From: Megamerina dolium | Taxonomy: Eukaryota > Arthropoda > Insecta > Diptera > Megamerinidae | Length of the DNA: 64,000 nt | NCBI GenBank assembly: GCA_963854835.1 | Contig: OY978526.1 | Coordinates: 22,660,334 to 22,724,333, forward strand | Direction of reading: 5' to 3' | Part shown: positions 63,201 through 64,000 of the stretch, one piece after another | How positions within the stretch are numbered: the stretch's first letter is position 1 | Layout of the letters: each line of letters opens with the position of its first letter | Notes under the pieces: generated by a model | Database searches by the model: none | Seen by the model: only the letters and a program-made list of their open reading frames with translations | What the model was told of the DNA's origin: nothing | Translations under genes and position numbers: made by a program

Positions 63201-63795
63201 AAATAATTGCTCTTTCCAATAAACCAATAACATACCGAAAAAATATATTGTTGTTGTTGTTTTTTTTTTTTTTTTTTTTTTTTGAATCCTTAAAAAGCAC
63301 AAACTACACAACGGAACACATTTTCGGAACTAGCATGCCATTTTAGCTCATTATTGAAGGGCAAAGAAAGATATCTTCCTGAACAGTTCGATACAACACA
63401 TTTTTGAAGCGAAGCACCAATTGCTTTCACATCTACTCATTGTCTTTACAAGATTTGTCATGCAAAAATTAAATTAAATGATATTAAAAAAAATAGTAAA
63501 AATAAAATTTTAATTTAATATTAAAAATGCGTATATAATTCAATATAATGTTTTAATTTATTTCTTAACGGTAATTACGCATTACACTACATAACTAAAA
63601 TGCATATAACAACGTAAATGAAATGGCTATGGAGTCAATATAAAACACCACCGCTTAAGTTCATTAGCAAAATGTTTCCAGTTTTCTAGTGCAATACAGA
63701 TCTCTTTAAAGTCCAACCTTTGTTCCACTACAAGTTTTATAAAACAATCGGAATTTTAAAAATCAAATTTTGTGGTGTGCATGTCGGAGGAAATT
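63201..63795. other. AT-rich spacer
   Basis: TTG run then about 24 T at 63246-63283. No feature recognised. Confidence 0.4.
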
Positions 63796-64000
63796 TCAAA
63801 TTAAAAGCAATATAATATGCCTCATTGGAATAATTTGCACAAATATAAAAATGAATTTTAGTAATGTATTGTCATTAGCAGTTCCGAACAGTTTTGGAGG
63901 TGCTTCAATATCACCCACGTTGTAAGTGCTAAATGTTGTAGTATTTGGAAGAATTCCATCATAGTCATAGTCATAGTCTTGTGACACTACACTTTCTGTG
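63796..64000 (-). CDS. Open frame running off the right edge, possible exon
   Basis: Minus-strand frame open from the window edge: TESVVSQDYDYDYDGILPNT, TTFSTYNVGDIEAPPKLFGT, then a hydrophobic tail to a stop at 63796. The first two-thirds are compositionally protein-like. A weak donor (gtgggt) after ...TFSTYN would join in phase to the exon at 61199-61498, but this is speculative. No family recognised. Confidence 0.3.
   Translation of the reverse strand, partial: TESVVSQDYDYDYDGILPNTTTFSTYNVGDIEAPPKLFGTANDNTLLKFIFIFVQIIPMRHIILLLI

Overview
The window is AT-rich, intron-rich eukaryotic DNA from a higher fly (Brachycera). I infer a tephritid-like fruit fly, because four single-copy fly genes are recognisable, their introns are short (68-114 bp) except one giant one, and the spaces are packed with mariner elements, non-LTR retrotransposons and tRNA-derived SINEs. 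No bacterial, viral or CRISPR feature is present.

Layout. (1) 1-55.6 kb is mostly one gene on the minus strand: qless (PDSS1, decaprenyl diphosphate synthase subunit 1, ubiquinone side-chain synthesis). Two internal coding exons lie at 226-368 and 3424-3630. An exon with a mitochondrial-presequence-like product at 55325-55591 is the best candidate for coding exon 1, which implies a first intron of about 51.7 kb. The gene continues beyond the left edge. (2) That intron is a repeat landfill. It holds five mariner relics, other IS630/Tc1-mariner-type relics, six non-LTR retrotransposon fragments of at least three types, seven of nine copies of a tRNA-derived SINE, a TTAA-flanked 890-bp TIR element, a 2.16-kb TIR element with 298-bp internal repeats, and three arrays of one 153-bp tandem repeat in both orientations. 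(3) 55.6-60.8 kb is compact and gene-dense: mRpL32 (+, three exons), Mtfmt (-, five exons) and spn-F (+, two exons). mRpL32 and Mtfmt converge with 58 bp between stop codons; Mtfmt and spn-F diverge across about 470 bp. (4) 61-64 kb has a probable terminal exon of an unidentified minus-strand gene, two SINEs, a 209-bp MITE, a Tc1/mariner-type transposase relic and an open frame running off the right edge.

Function. Three of the four named genes serve mitochondria: coenzyme Q synthesis, the mitochondrial large ribosomal subunit, and formylation of the mitochondrial initiator Met-tRNA. spn-F acts in cytoskeleton and oocyte polarity. Near-exact matches to the AWCAGCTGWT core-promoter motif sit just upstream of mRpL32 and Mtfmt.

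I see no convincing new molecular system. The unusual content is structural: nested transposons with readable target-site duplications, SINE tails apparently growing into microsatellites, internally deleted transposons, and a nucleosome-scale repeat family scattered through one giant intron.
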